NCBI RefSeq assembly: GCF_030384665.1
Contig: NC_083680.1
Coordinates: forward strand, 777,001-841,000
DNA length: 64,000 nucleotides
DNA from: Lodderomyces elongisporus
Taxonomy: Eukaryota > Ascomycota > Pichiomycetes > Serinales > Debaryomycetaceae
Direction: 5' to 3'
In this document: positions 43,401 through 53,840 of the stretch, in pieces
Layout of the letters: every line of letters begins with the position of its first letter
Position numbering within the stretch: position 1 is the first letter of the stretch
The notes under the pieces: model-generated
Database searches by the model: none
What the model saw: only the letters and a program-made list of their open reading frames with translations
What the model was told of the DNA's origin: nothing
Position numbers and translations under genes: made by a program

Positions 43401-45192
43401 AGAGGAGTTTGTTGTTGCGTTTTACGCTTGTCTTATATGTGGAGTTGTTCCTGTACCAATGCTTCCGTTTGACTCCAATAGAATCGGAGAAGATTTCCCT
43501 GCATTTGTGGGTGTTATACGAGATTTTGATATCTCGGAAATTTTAGTCAATGACGAAGTGGAAAAGTTTTTGAAAAATGGCCCCGTTGCCGACTCTTTTA
43601 AAAAAATTGCCCATAAAAGAGTCAAATCGTTGAGGATAAAGAACACCACCAAGCTTAGTAAAGTATCGAACGTGACCAATTTGATGTCAAAAATTACTCT
43701 GAGGGTTGGTACGCTGAATTTGGAGAATAGAACAGCATTGGTTTGGTTGAATTTCACTTCGGACCATTACCGTGTTGGTGCAACATTGAGCCACAAGGAT
43801 ATAATTGGGGTTTGCAAGGTTTTTAAAGAAACGTGTAATTTGAACTCAAACTCTTCAATAGTTGGATGCGTTCGACATTCTGTTGGTATTGGCTTTATTC
43901 AAACATGTTTGCTTGGTGTATTTTTGGGTACGACTACGTATCTTAGCTCGCCTGTGACGTATGCTGAGAATCCATTATCATTTTTTTTAACTTTAGCGCG
44001 ACACAAGGTGAAGGATGTATTTGTGACTGAGCAAATGTTGAAGTATGCCGCTATAAAGTTTGCACCAAAGGGATTTGATTTGTCGCACTTGAAAAACATG
44101 ATGATTAGTACAGAAAATAGAGTTGAAGTTGATCTTTTACGTAAAATTGCAAAAGTTTTCCAATCTACAAAATTGAGCGTTGCATCGATGTCTACTGTTC
44201 ATAGTCATTTTTTTAACCCGATGATCTCAACTAGATCATACATGACCGTGGCGCCGGTTGACCTATTCTTGGATCCTGTTGCATTGCGACAGGGATACGT
44301 GTCTGTTGTTAATCAAGCAGAGGTTCCCAATGCATTGCATGTACAGGATTCTGGAATGGTACCTGTTTGTACCGAAGTTGCAATTGTTAACCCTGAAACC
44401 AGGAAAATTTGTAAAGAAGGTGAATATGGTGAGATTTGGGTGCGTTCGGAAGCAAACTTGACATCTTTTACCAATGGCCCTAAAGGACCGACGGATTCGT
44501 TTAGCCAGATGCAATTCAAGGGGGTGATTGCTGATGGAAATCCCGACGTTAGGTATTTGCGAACTGGGGACTTGGGATTTCTTCACAATATTTCGATTAC
44601 GAAGAATCAGAATGACACCAATATCAATGAAGTTTCGTCGTTCCAACCTTTGTTTGTATTAGGAAAGATTGCAGATACATTTGAGGTTATGGGGTTGCAT
44701 CATTTTCCGATTGATATTGAAAATACCATTGAGTATTGTCATCCAGATATTTATAGGAATGGGTCCTGTGTTTTTAAATGTGCCGATTACACTATTGTAG
44801 TGTGCGAGTCCAAGCGAAGTCGCTTTTATTCGTCCTTGGTACCACTTATTGTCAACACTGTGCTTAGTAAGCATCATCTTGTTATTGACATTGTAGCATT
44901 CATTAGGAAAGGCGAGTTTCCAATTTCGAGGCTTGGTACTAAACAACGGGCCAGAATAGTGGATGCTTGGGTGCAAGGTGTGATACCAATCAGTGCATCC
45001 TATGGGGTCAACTATGGTGAGAATAGCATGATCAAACTAGTGAAAGAAATGGACAAAGCAGCAGGTTCTGGCGCGTTCCATGGACTCAAAAACCCAGCCC
45101 GTGCTTACTACGATGAAGATGAGTTGGATGTGTTTGATGAGCTAGCAAGTTCAAAACTAAGACTTAATAACGAATTTGTTGTACCTCCATAG
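40495..45192 (+). CDS. CMR2: DIP2/CMR2-family protein with two degenerate AMP-binding domains
   Basis: The protein has 1565 residues. A His-rich N-terminal patch (about 22-48) is followed by a short helix with DLAILLQKLDEDF. Two tandem acyl-adenylate-forming (ANL) domains follow, at about 150-690 and 900-1500. In both the phosphate-loop motif TSGSTG..KG is degraded: the first reads EFSRSPVGELRGIALSH and the second LNFTSDHYRVGATLSH. Conserved GELGEIW and YLRTGDLGF elements remain. This matches yeast Cmr2 (YOR093C, about 1650 residues), the DIP2 homologue linked to control of particular diacylglycerol species. Catalysis by standard adenylation looks unlikely, though family members are reported to act in lipid metabolism. 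Confidence 0.88.
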   Translation: MDMSQVNRGLTYQTRLQSMSEVTLHADHHPNPTHSHGHGHTHNHHHNNAVANDADPITLNTAGLSQGVAPNAISGTASDIPPDLAILLQKLDEDFLVNKSIDQWNYINRREAILQSIEKLHKEQNRDILPLDPSKLELPLKPRKPSNITFDNMGAEYLVDILKLRAQIYKSEMAFVVLDSKGKEVNSISWEKIYLRAAKIAYEIHHKVSLKRTDTVVLLYKDGEVTEFVTALFGCFIAGVTAIPIHQDISLNEVIGILNLTNSKLLLYSETVAKELERLNSQNQRIKWPPKLLKWRTTDLGSAKKSELSFWSTRKPLKEDKKSSMNLAYIEFSRSPVGELRGIALSHRTIAHQMTCLEAALLSLPNSESGLSRSFKEFRGLKKVFLATLDVRFSIGLILGVLFTIYTGNVLYWAPQKVMETPGLYANIITRCRASLLLADYLGLKRVTYNYQQSPSATRYFSKTQKVDFSSVKWVLVNALTIDGEFMEILSQRYLRPLGCQHPENAIIPMLTLSEYGGMVISLRDWIGPKDCFGSQVSEEEANELSAVLIDKDALSRNIVKIVETNPYASDDISNDVLRVDAFGYPLPDATLAVVNPELSTLVQRGELGEIWIDSPCLSGGFYGLRKESKLIFHAKCLGPDGLLEMDFLRTGLLGFIYLGKVYILGLYEDRIRQRMSWDELEMAKSRGLDLIEGSGSRYHYSSHLLATLATEVKQIYDCTIFDIFIGNEYLPVAIVEAEIIRNVQVEQKEAENGTGEGGTKSKNAETELSSGAPLNEPVLNAIAQKCFDTLYKRHFLRLYCVLVVDCDTLPKIMRSGGREIANMLCKKKFLEGSLRAEFVKFFIRKSVSMIPHGEDVIGGIWSPYVSELRNQALLKFSDQYSTIDHRSKTVDDTTGAVLSDFKTIQDILKYRVTKLGDATAFHSVDVSGKSKPLNWKKFEHKVHAVCQYLIEKTALKTGQYVILMFSLSEEFVVAFYACLICGVVPVPMLPFDSNRIGEDFPAFVGVIRDFDISEILVNDEVEKFLKNGPVADSFKKIAHKRVKSLRIKNTTKLSKVSNVTNLMSKITLRVGTLNLENRTALVWLNFTSDHYRVGATLSHKDIIGVCKVFKETCNLNSNSSIVGCVRHSVGIGFIQTCLLGVFLGTTTYLSSPVTYAENPLSFFLTLARHKVKDVFVTEQMLKYAAIKFAPKGFDLSHLKNMMISTENRVEVDLLRKIAKVFQSTKLSVASMSTVHSHFFNPMISTRSYMTVAPVDLFLDPVALRQGYVSVVNQAEVPNALHVQDSGMVPVCTEVAIVNPETRKICKEGEYGEIWVRSEANLTSFTNGPKGPTDSFSQMQFKGVIADGNPDVRYLRTGDLGFLHNISITKNQNDTNINEVSSFQPLFVLGKIADTFEVMGLHHFPIDIENTIEYCHPDIYRNGSCVFKCADYTIVVCESKRSRFYSSLVPLIVNTVLSKHHLVIDIVAFIRKGEFPISRLGTKQRARIVDAWVQGVIPISASYGVNYGENSMIKLVKEMDKAAGSGAFHGLKNPARAYYDEDELDVFDELASSKLRLNNEFVVPP

Positions 45193-47474
45193 CTTTATCT
45201 ACATTGCACCCTTGTTCAGTCGCTTTTTGGTGCCACTATTACGTTCAAATAAATCTTGGATAATACTAGATTTGAACCTCAAGGTTAAAAAGTATTGTTG
45301 AAGAGATGAGTCTCATTTTGTTAACTTACAGACTATGGGTATGTTTAATATGCGGAGGGGACATTGTAGACTTCAAATAAGCTATATAGCAAAAATCGAC
45401 AAATACAATGTTTTGAAGAGACAATGGGTTTAAAACTGTCTGCCAATAAACATTTTCTCAAAAATGGACACTCAGTAAAGTCTCTTTGCCTGCAAACTGT
45501 AATTGAGACGACTTGCACCACGCTTTGCACATGAAGCATCATATCTTGTAATCATAGTACGGTTTATGGTGAGATGGCACGCAATCAAGATATCAACCGT
45601 TCACGTTGTGTTGTGTTGTGTTGTGTTGTGTTGTGTTGTTTCGAGTGTGTGTGTATGTGTGTGTGTGTATTGACACAGTTGGTACTTGTAACCTAGGTAG
45701 CATGATTTTAGTGCACAGCTGCCCCACACTTGTGAAGAAGTCATTTCCTATGTGAATGTTATTTGGTGTTGGTTCGCATAAGCTTTTCGGTCATATTTGG
45801 AATTATTATTACTATCTATTTTTTGGCTAACGTAGCAGTTCAGATAAGGAATAAATCGGACTAGTTGGTGCCAAGAACTGTAGATGTTGTTTGGCTGTAA
45901 ACAAGCAGCCAAATACAAAAAAAAAAACAAGGCTACAAGGGGTCTATTATATCTTGGCGTTTTAATGTGGAAAAGCCAAACGTTTGCTAACTAATTTAGA
46001 TTCTGGCGATAGTTTGTAGATTAGGGGCAAGGGCAGGCGGGGGGGGAGGAGGGAAAAGACAGAATTTAGTTTGGAGGAAAACTTTGTATTGATGAAAACT
46101 GGCCTTACATGCTTATTGGTAAATGCTGTAAATGCCATAAAATGCCATAAAATGCCACAAAATCAAACCGATACACATTTTCATCTTGACCCTTCCAACA
46201 ACACCGCCAAACAGCAGCAACCCCAACAACAGAGAATAGGGGGGGAAAGGCCAATTACGACTCCACCAATATATGCATGTGATGAGTCACCGCCACCAAC
46301 CCACCCCTTTCTTCGAGAGCTCATTTTGGGATACACCAATGATACGTGTGGAAAATAATGGAAATTAAAAGTGGGGAGAGTGAAGGGGGAGGAAGAAGAT
46401 GATATGACTGATAATGACTGATATTAGTTGGTAAAGTTTTATTATTATTTTTTTTCGTAGCCCAAAAAAAAATCAGGTGCTTGCAACTCCGTGTGTGTAT
46501 TTTGAGGTTTTTTGAGGTTTTTTAAAGTTCTCTTACTCCTCCTCCTTCTCCTCGCTCCTAAATTGATGAAACTAAAAGAAAAATGCTCAAATGACCAGGG
46601 TAAAACGCTAAAGGGGATCTTGTAGCTTGAGGAGAACTCAAATTTTATTGACCGATGGACTTCGCCATGAAGATTTCTATTTGGACAAAGTGAAGAAAGC
46701 TAAAGCTTTTTGAACAATAATCAGACCGCATGGTTCTTGAACTGTAGCTTCTTCATCAGTGTTTGCTCACAGACCTCACAGACAAATATAGATACTAGAC
46801 TCACATCGCTACGAAAACATTAGTACATATTATCACTCACTAGTTTCCCCACTTCCGCCCCCCCCCCCCCCCCCCATCTACTTTCCTTCCACACGACGGT
46901 ACAAAAATATATCTACTGTTACGCTAACTTTAAGAGAGCAAAACAAAGAAATCAAAAGGAGCTTGTTAATATGCTTTAGCCTAAAGGTGACGGTGCTGCC
47001 ATGTGCATGACGTCAACAATAAAGGCTACAGCATATAGACATTGAATTATATATTTGAGTGATCCCCGCTCGCACTCATACCCTTGTGACCTGTAACAGC
47101 ATGCGCGCTTTTTACAATATTAAACACATTTCTTTAAAGCTTTTGCAACCACAATGTGTATGGCATATACAAGTTTACTTGTTAATCTCCAACTACGTGG
47201 CCTAACTAGAGAGCTAGCTACTTTGTAAAGTATAAATATCCACAAATACAGCCCTTGTGACCTCGAATCTTTTTTCACCCTTTTCTTCTTCTTCTTCTTC
47301 TTCTTCTTCTTCATCTTCTTCTTCTTTCTTTTCTCAAAACTAAACCCACAACCAAGTCTAACCACTTTTCTAATGTCATTTACAGAGTCAAACTTTACCG
47401 GATAGTTGATTTTATGCATAAAGTTTGGTTTAAAATACCAGAGAAGGCAACAGGATCACCATTATGGGAGTTAA
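45193..47474. other. gene-free accessory region with pentanucleotide and C-run repeats
   Basis: No intact gene is supported. The stretch holds the LTR fossil, a (GTTGT)n microsatellite (about 45606-45638), a TGTG tract, AAATGCCAT units (46130-46158), an 18-base C-run (46858-46875), a CTT repeat (47284-47325) and a CRE-like TGACGTCA at 47008-47015. A 46071-46358 frame lacks an ATG at its start and is not called. Confidence 0.6.
45360..45765 (+). mobile_element. diverged LTR fossil related to the intact element's LTR
   Basis: Two parts line up by eye, in order, with the intact LTR. Around 45368-45415 the text TAGACTT...ATATAG...AAA.ATCGA.AAATACA matches the LTR middle. Around 45685-45757 GGTAGC...TAGTGCACAGC...CACACTT..GAAG...CTATGTGA matches the LTR 3' end. 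ATTTGGTG follows the end in both, so this may be the 5' LTR of a decayed element, not a solo LTR. Position limits are approximate. Confidence 0.55.
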
Positions 47475-48838
<1,364 letters not shown>

Positions 48839-49310
48839 AGGAGTCGGGCTCTTTCTTAGCCCATCTTCTACCCATTCATCTTCAACCTAATCACTGGTGC
48901 TAATCGCAAACAAAAAATGAAAAGCAAACCCGTGTGGCTGATATTTCTACTGCTATTCCAAATGCTATTTCTGATGTTACCTCTGTTGCTGCTTCACGGA
49001 TGACTATATCACAAACCCAGCCATGATCCCAAAGCAGGGGGAGCCCACCGACCTCTGCTACCGTTTCCCATAGCCTACCACAACATTGCACTAGTGTAGC
49101 TGCCGACTCACACATTTATTCTGAACTTGGCAGATCCTGCGACAAAATGGCGCCTTTGTCGTATGATCTTGTACGGGGAACGAAAAATGTCGAGGACGCA
49201 TATGCACTAGGAGTATCAACAAGGCACAGCGGGATCATATAATCACAGGTTGAGTTGTATAAGTCACCGTGCAAGTTGTTTCAGATGGTGCAGAAGAAAA
49301 GCTTGTGGAA

Positions 49311-49709
49311 TCAGTTCTCGGGGTTTAATTTTGCTACATAATAATCATTGTTTGCTCGTGGTGGAATAGCTTTACTACCACCACCACCCCTACTACCACT
49401 ACCACCACCACTACTACCACTACCACCACCACTACTACCATCACCACCACCACTACTACCATCACCACCACCACTACTACCACCACTACTACCACCACTA
49501 CTACTGCTACTGCTACTGCTACTGCTACTGCTACTGCTACTACTACTACCACTACCACCACTACTACCACCACTACTACCACCACTACTACCACCACTAC
49601 TACCACCACCACTATGACCACCACCACTACTACCACCACCACTATGACCACCACCACTACCACCACTACTAATATTTATCATAGAAAACAAAGGAAACAT
49701 ATTTGTCAT
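49311..49709 (-). CDS. Ser/Gly-repeat open frame, doubtful gene
   Basis: ATG at 49709 opens 132 codons. After MTNMFPLFSMIN the text is almost only Gly, Ser and a few His/Asp, then a short non-repetitive end (ANNDYYVAKLNPEN). It is produced by the trinucleotide repeat block and has no recognised domain. It could be a fragment of a low-complexity protein or a chance frame through the repeat. I consider chance more likely. Confidence 0.2.
   Translation of the reverse strand: MTNMFPLFSMINISSGGSGGGHSGGGSSGGGHSGGGSSGGSSGGSSGGSSGGSGSSSSSSSSSSSSSSSSSGGSSGGSSGGGDGSSGGGDGSSGGGSGSSGGGSGSRGGGGSKAIPPRANNDYYVAKLNPEN
49374..49672. repeat. CCA/CTA/CTG trinucleotide repeat block
   Basis: About 100 trinucleotide units are drawn from CCA, CTA, CTG and TCA. 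The centre (about 49500-49545) is nearly pure CTA/CTG, and higher-order units such as CCACCACCACTACTA recur on both sides. Confidence 0.9.
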
Positions 49710-50394
49710 AGTGTGTGCTATCCAGCGTCGTCCAAACTCAAAGCAAGCGCTTCAAATTTGTCAAAAATTTTACTGGTGTTATTTCTGGTGGTGTTGCTGA
49801 TGCTGTTCCTGCTATTGCTGTTCCTAACATTGCTACTGCGGCTGCTCCATGGCCAACTATATCACAAACCCAGCCATGATCCCAAAGAAGGAGAGCTCGC
49901 CAAAAAATGTGCCCGTGTTCAAACACCACAAAGGGCCCTGCTACTACTTATCTTATCCGTCACTGGCACGCACACACTTTTGGTATCTCCCATTGCACCT
50001 GCATCTTCGCTCGTTTAACATATACAGCTTTCACTCGTTTTCAGGAACACATCAAGGTGGGGGACTCGATGACTTTTGCTATTAATCTTTACACTTTTCT
50101 TTCTAATATTAACACACCTTTCTGTTTTTGTATACACTCTGCTATTTGTAAATGAACCATTCTTCTATCTCGCACTCTGCCTACAAATTATTTCTCAAAT
50201 TGGACGTTCTGTATATTTCGCGCAATCGCTGTCATTGCAAACTAGAGTATCTCGGACTGGAGTATGTGTATCTGTGCGCGCACGTGAGCTGCTGTGAACG
50301 AGTTAACCTCAGATACACGTAATATACACGTAAGATGGACGCGCGCGGGTGCGTGTGTACTTTACAAAAAACTTTACAAAAAAACACTACAGTG

Positions 50395-50399
50395 GGCAG
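50395..50399. repeat. target-site duplication GGCAG, left copy
   Basis: GGCAG directly precedes the 5' LTR and is repeated at 54300-54304 directly after the 3' LTR. A 5-bp duplication is normal for Ty3/gypsy and Ty1/copia integrases. Confidence 0.85.
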
Positions 50400-50858
50400 T
50401 GTCACATTGCGACCTAAGATAGGCGCATTGTGCCCATATTTCCACAAAGTGGAAATGCGTGCCAGACTCAAAATTAGGAGTTTCTGGTACTCCACTCATC
50501 TTGAGTGTAAATAGTAGAATATAAATACCTGACTAAAGTCGCATCTTAGACTTGAGTCAAATATATAGAAACATCGATAAAATACACATTTTACGGTCAA
50601 AACAACTATAACGCAATTCCGTGAATATTCGGGAAGAGTGACGACTCCCCCGAATGCCTTCACTTACGACTTGTATGAGATAACTTACACCTTACACTTA
50701 AGAGCTTTACTATAATCATAGTGTATTCTGACATAGTAACACTTTATCGGAATGCACTCCTTCTGCAATAAATCTATTCGCTGGTACTAGCTCGCAAGGT
50801 AGCGAATTCTAGTGCACAGCAGTCGCACACTTACGAAGAGTAACGTTGCTATGTGACA
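50400..50858 (+). repeat. 5' LTR (459 bp)
   Basis: The LTR begins TGTCACATTGCG and ends GCTATGTGACA. It contains TATAAATA at 50520-50527, a probable promoter, and two hairpin-forming inverted repeats (about 50421-50462 and 50621-50663). It appears identical to 53841-54299. Confidence 0.95.
50520..50527 (+). promoter_or_regulatory. LTR TATA box
   Basis: TATAAATA lies about 120 bp inside the LTR, a normal U3 position. The same sequence occurs in the 3' LTR, where it could drive transcription out towards 54.3 kb. Confidence 0.5.
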
Positions 50859-50861
50859 ATT

Positions 50862-50878
50862 TGGTGGTCCCTAGCAGG
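50862..50878 (+). promoter_or_regulatory. primer-binding site, probably tRNA-Ile
   Basis: TGGTGGTCCCTAGCAGG starts three bases after the LTR. Its complement ends CTAGGGACCACCA, close to the 3' end of yeast tRNA-Ile(AAU), which ends CTAGAGACCACCA. The tRNA identity is inferred from the S. cerevisiae sequence as I recall it. Confidence 0.6.
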
Positions 50879-51038
50879 AAATTGACCATTCCTGCACTGC
50901 AGCAGATTGAGAGTGGTGTATAGATAAGTGAGAACTCAAAATGATTTGGAGTCATGTTGGGTGAAGTTATCGAACTGGATATGTTACGGTCATGAACGTA
51001 CACATAAACCAGAAATAAATAAACCAAAGAAAGAATTT

Positions 51039-51442
51039 GGTACTAAGGCAGATATGTACTGTCTGTGGCAAGCCAGAGATGCTCCGACCACGCTATTACA
51101 AAGGGATACCACTCCTGGGATTACATATACCCGAATCATGGTACTAAGGCAGATATGTACTGTCTGTGGCAAGCCAAAGAAGCTCCGACCACGCTATTAC
51201 AAAGGGATACCACTCCTGGGATTACATATACCCGAATCATGGTACTAAGGCAGATATGTACTGTCTGTGGCAAGCCAAAGAAGCTCCGACCACGCTATTA
51301 CAAAGGGATACCACTCCTGGGATTACATATACCCGAATCATGGTACTAAGGCAGATATGTACTGTCTGTGGCAAGCCAGAGATGCTCCGACCACGCTATT
51401 ACAAAGGGATACCACTCCTGGGATTACATATACCCGAATCAT
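51039..51442 (+). repeat. four tandem 101-bp repeats in the retroelement
   Basis: Copies start at 51039, 51140, 51241 and 51342, followed by a 6-base partial start. Copies 1 and 4 share GCCAGAGATG, while 2 and 3 share GCCAAAGAAG. As 101 is not a multiple of three, each copy changes the reading frame. One frame per copy reads ICTVCGKPKKLRPRYY. Confidence 0.95.
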
Positions 51443-52022
51443 GGTACTCAAACAGACGATAAGCCTGTTATTTACAGGTGGAACTTACTCTACCAAACTA
51501 CACGGTACGGTACGTGGCGCCGAAGACACACTTCTGTTGGTATGCGGCAAATGGTCGGAAGTTTTACCGGACACAAAGCTGATGCCCAACAGTGAAAATT
51601 TTTCATGGCCGCGATGAGATCACAAACCAAATATGGCTTAGACTCCGCCGGAAGCCTATGATATATTGTACAAACTAAAGCAATGACCCAAAATTTTCAG
51701 AGTGCCACGACCAGTACGTGTAACCGCTGGAAAACAGAATAACTGTACCAGCAATTAGTCGCCATCCAATAAGAAATTTGTTATTATAATTCGGCGGAAA
51801 ATGACCCGAGGTGAAATTAGTTTCTACTTCTGATGAGGACACAAAAACGATAAAGTGCCAACCTCACGAGGATCCATAAACACAACGCCGTAAAAGAAAA
51901 AACAATTTTAACGATAGCGACGTGGCCATTAATTCGATCTACTATCATAGAAAAAAAATAAAATAGATCACTGGTCACATATTTAATTACAAATAGATTT
52001 CTGTTAACCAAAATACAATTGA

Positions 52023-53702
52023 AACCCAAATTCAAACTCGACTCAATGGATAACACAGAAATTTCAGCTGGAAAAGAACTACACAATATTTGAGAAGGAA
52101 CTCTTTAGTGTTTACCTCACATTGAACTCAGTTCACCCAGTACTTGTCGGGTATACAGGAGTTATCCACATTTATTGTGATAATCAATCGATTGTCAAGG
52201 TTCTAAATAAACCCCTTGACAATTCACACTTTGTGAATCGAGCTTATAAATGGTTAAACTTTATAAGGTCATTCAATTACAACATTGTTCACATTGATGG
52301 CAAGAAAAATGTCATAGCAGATGCACTTAGTAGGTGCTATCTGGCTTCCTCGCAAGCTGAGAACTTTGCTGTTGAAGAGGTGCGTAACTTGTTCCGACAA
52401 AGTCTTGACCCGACGTTCACGGTCTCTGTCAATGCTACTAATATCACCAACGAACCGAACTCAAGTTACAAGGGATTCCATTTGGACCATATCGTATCCT
52501 ACCTCAAAACCTTATCCGTCCCTGCAATATATGCCAACCCTAAAGTCCATAAACGGTTCACCTACCGAGCTTTGGAGTTCTACTTACAAAATGGCATACT
52601 ATTCAAACGTGGTAAGGAAGGGTCCTACTCTCGAAGAGTACTTATTGGCTCAGACGCAGTACGCAGTGTTTTCTTTGTTGCCCACGACAAGCGCGGACAT
52701 TTAGGTATAGAGGCATGCTTTAACTTGTTGAATTGTTACGCTTTCATTCCAAATTTGTATCGCAGACTAAAAGATTACATTACGACATGCATTCATTGCC
52801 AAAAACAAGGGCCAGCTACAAACCAACGTGACCCCTTGTATTTCAATTTACCCGCAGGTTTATTCCACACGATTGTATGCGACTGTGTAAAGATTGGTGG
52901 CTCGGTAATCGTTGTCGCGAGAGATGAGTTTCTGGCATGGGCCGAAGCAAAGGTTTTGCCTAGGCTCACTGCAGAAGCTGTCGCCGAATTTATTTACGAG
53001 GCTTTCATAGCAAGGTTTGGAACCTTCCAGACACTAAAGACGGATAATGGCCCAGAATTTGCTAACAAAGATTTAAAGCAACTACTTCTCACCCATGGAA
53101 TTGAAGCTAAATACACGGTACCATATCACCCACAAGGAAACGGTATGATTGAAGCATCACACAAGAGCATCATCCGCTTCATGCGACTGCTCCCGGAGAA
53201 AGTTAACCTAGAACAAGCATTAGTTACCGCTTTATGGGTTGATAGAACCACCGTCAGGAAGCGAACAGGTTTTACACCACAGTATTTAGTCTATGGTTTC
53301 GAAGGCCATAGTCCACTCGCAAATTTAATCCGCCACAACCCAGACATCAGAACCTATTCCGAAGACGAACTATTCCTCTTCCGTTTCCAACAACTCTACC
53401 ACCGACAACACGAAATCACATCTGCCCTTGACACCCAACGCCGTACTCGAGAACATCACAAAGAAGTGTTCGACAATCGCTACGACACACTGACCAAACT
53501 TCAATCCGGTGACCTTGTATTGGTCACTGATGGCGACTTCACTCACCCAAACAAGCTTGGCCAACGTTGGGCAGGTCCATACAAAATCCGGAAAATCCTG
53601 AGCCGTACTTATTACTTACAGAGTTTAAGTGGCATCAGGATACTGCGCAGATACACCCGAGAGATGATTAAACCATTTCACCTTCGGAAACGTAATGTGT
53701 AA
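52023..53702 (+). CDS. retroelement pol remnant: RNase H and integrase
   Basis: The frame is open from after the TGA at 52020-52022 to TAA at 53700-53702 with no early ATG, so it is a 5'-truncated pol. The RNase H part contains NYTIFEKELFSVYLTLN and HIDGKKNVIADALSR. Integrase follows: an HHCC zinc domain (HDKRGH...CIHC), a catalytic core with KTDNGPEF and NGMIEAS (Asp and Glu separated by 35 residues), and a GPY/F-like module (WAGPYKIRKIL) near the end. All integrase motifs look intact. Reverse transcriptase and protease are absent upstream. Expression would need a fusion or internal start. Confidence 0.88.
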   Translation, partial: NPNSNSTQWITQKFQLEKNYTIFEKELFSVYLTLNSVHPVLVGYTGVIHIYCDNQSIVKVLNKPLDNSHFVNRAYKWLNFIRSFNYNIVHIDGKKNVIADALSRCYLASSQAENFAVEEVRNLFRQSLDPTFTVSVNATNITNEPNSSYKGFHLDHIVSYLKTLSVPAIYANPKVHKRFTYRALEFYLQNGILFKRGKEGSYSRRVLIGSDAVRSVFFVAHDKRGHLGIEACFNLLNCYAFIPNLYRRLKDYITTCIHCQKQGPATNQRDPLYFNLPAGLFHTIVCDCVKIGGSVIVVARDEFLAWAEAKVLPRLTAEAVAEFIYEAFIARFGTFQTLKTDNGPEFANKDLKQLLLTHGIEAKYTVPYHPQGNGMIEASHKSIIRFMRLLPEKVNLEQALVTALWVDRTTVRKRTGFTPQYLVYGFEGHSPLANLIRHNPDIRTYSEDELFLFRFQQLYHRQHEITSALDTQRRTREHHKEVFDNRYDTLTKLQSGDLVLVTDGDFTHPNKLGQRWAGPYKIRKILSRTYYLQSLSGIRILRRYTREMIKPFHLRKRNV

Positions 53703-53826
53703 GTTCCTTCCTAACGCCCCTGCTTAAGAGCAGACACCAAATATTTATGACCAATTTGCTCAGGGGGGGACTGAACGTCAGGAGAAAACTCCCACATATA
53801 TTTTAAAACCAATTTCTAGTCCTCTT

Positions 53827-53839
53827 AGAGGGGGGAGAA
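53827..53839 (+). promoter_or_regulatory. polypurine tract before 3' LTR
   Basis: AGAGGGGGGAGAA lies just before the 3' LTR, the expected plus-strand primer. A second G-run, CAGGGGGGGACTG, lies at about 53761-53773. Confidence 0.7.
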
Positions 53840-53840
53840 T

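Larger units (their letters stand above)
48839..50399. other. accessory spacer with duplicated block and trinucleotide repeats
   Basis: No gene is firmly supported. An exact 32-nt sequence occurs at 49003-49034 and again at 49856-49887, each after a GCT-rich stretch, on either side of the trinucleotide repeat block. The segment just before the retroelement (50240-50370) is GC-rich in the form of CGCGC/ACGTG words. Confidence 0.6.

Noticed and set aside
46071..46358. 95-codon open frame
   Set aside because: It begins with TTG, its text is Gln/Pro low complexity with an AAATGCCAT repeat, and no family is recognised.
51039..51442. CRISPR-like array
   Set aside because: The repeats are 101 bp, directly adjoining with no spacers, and lie inside a eukaryotic retroelement. 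They are tandem repeats.
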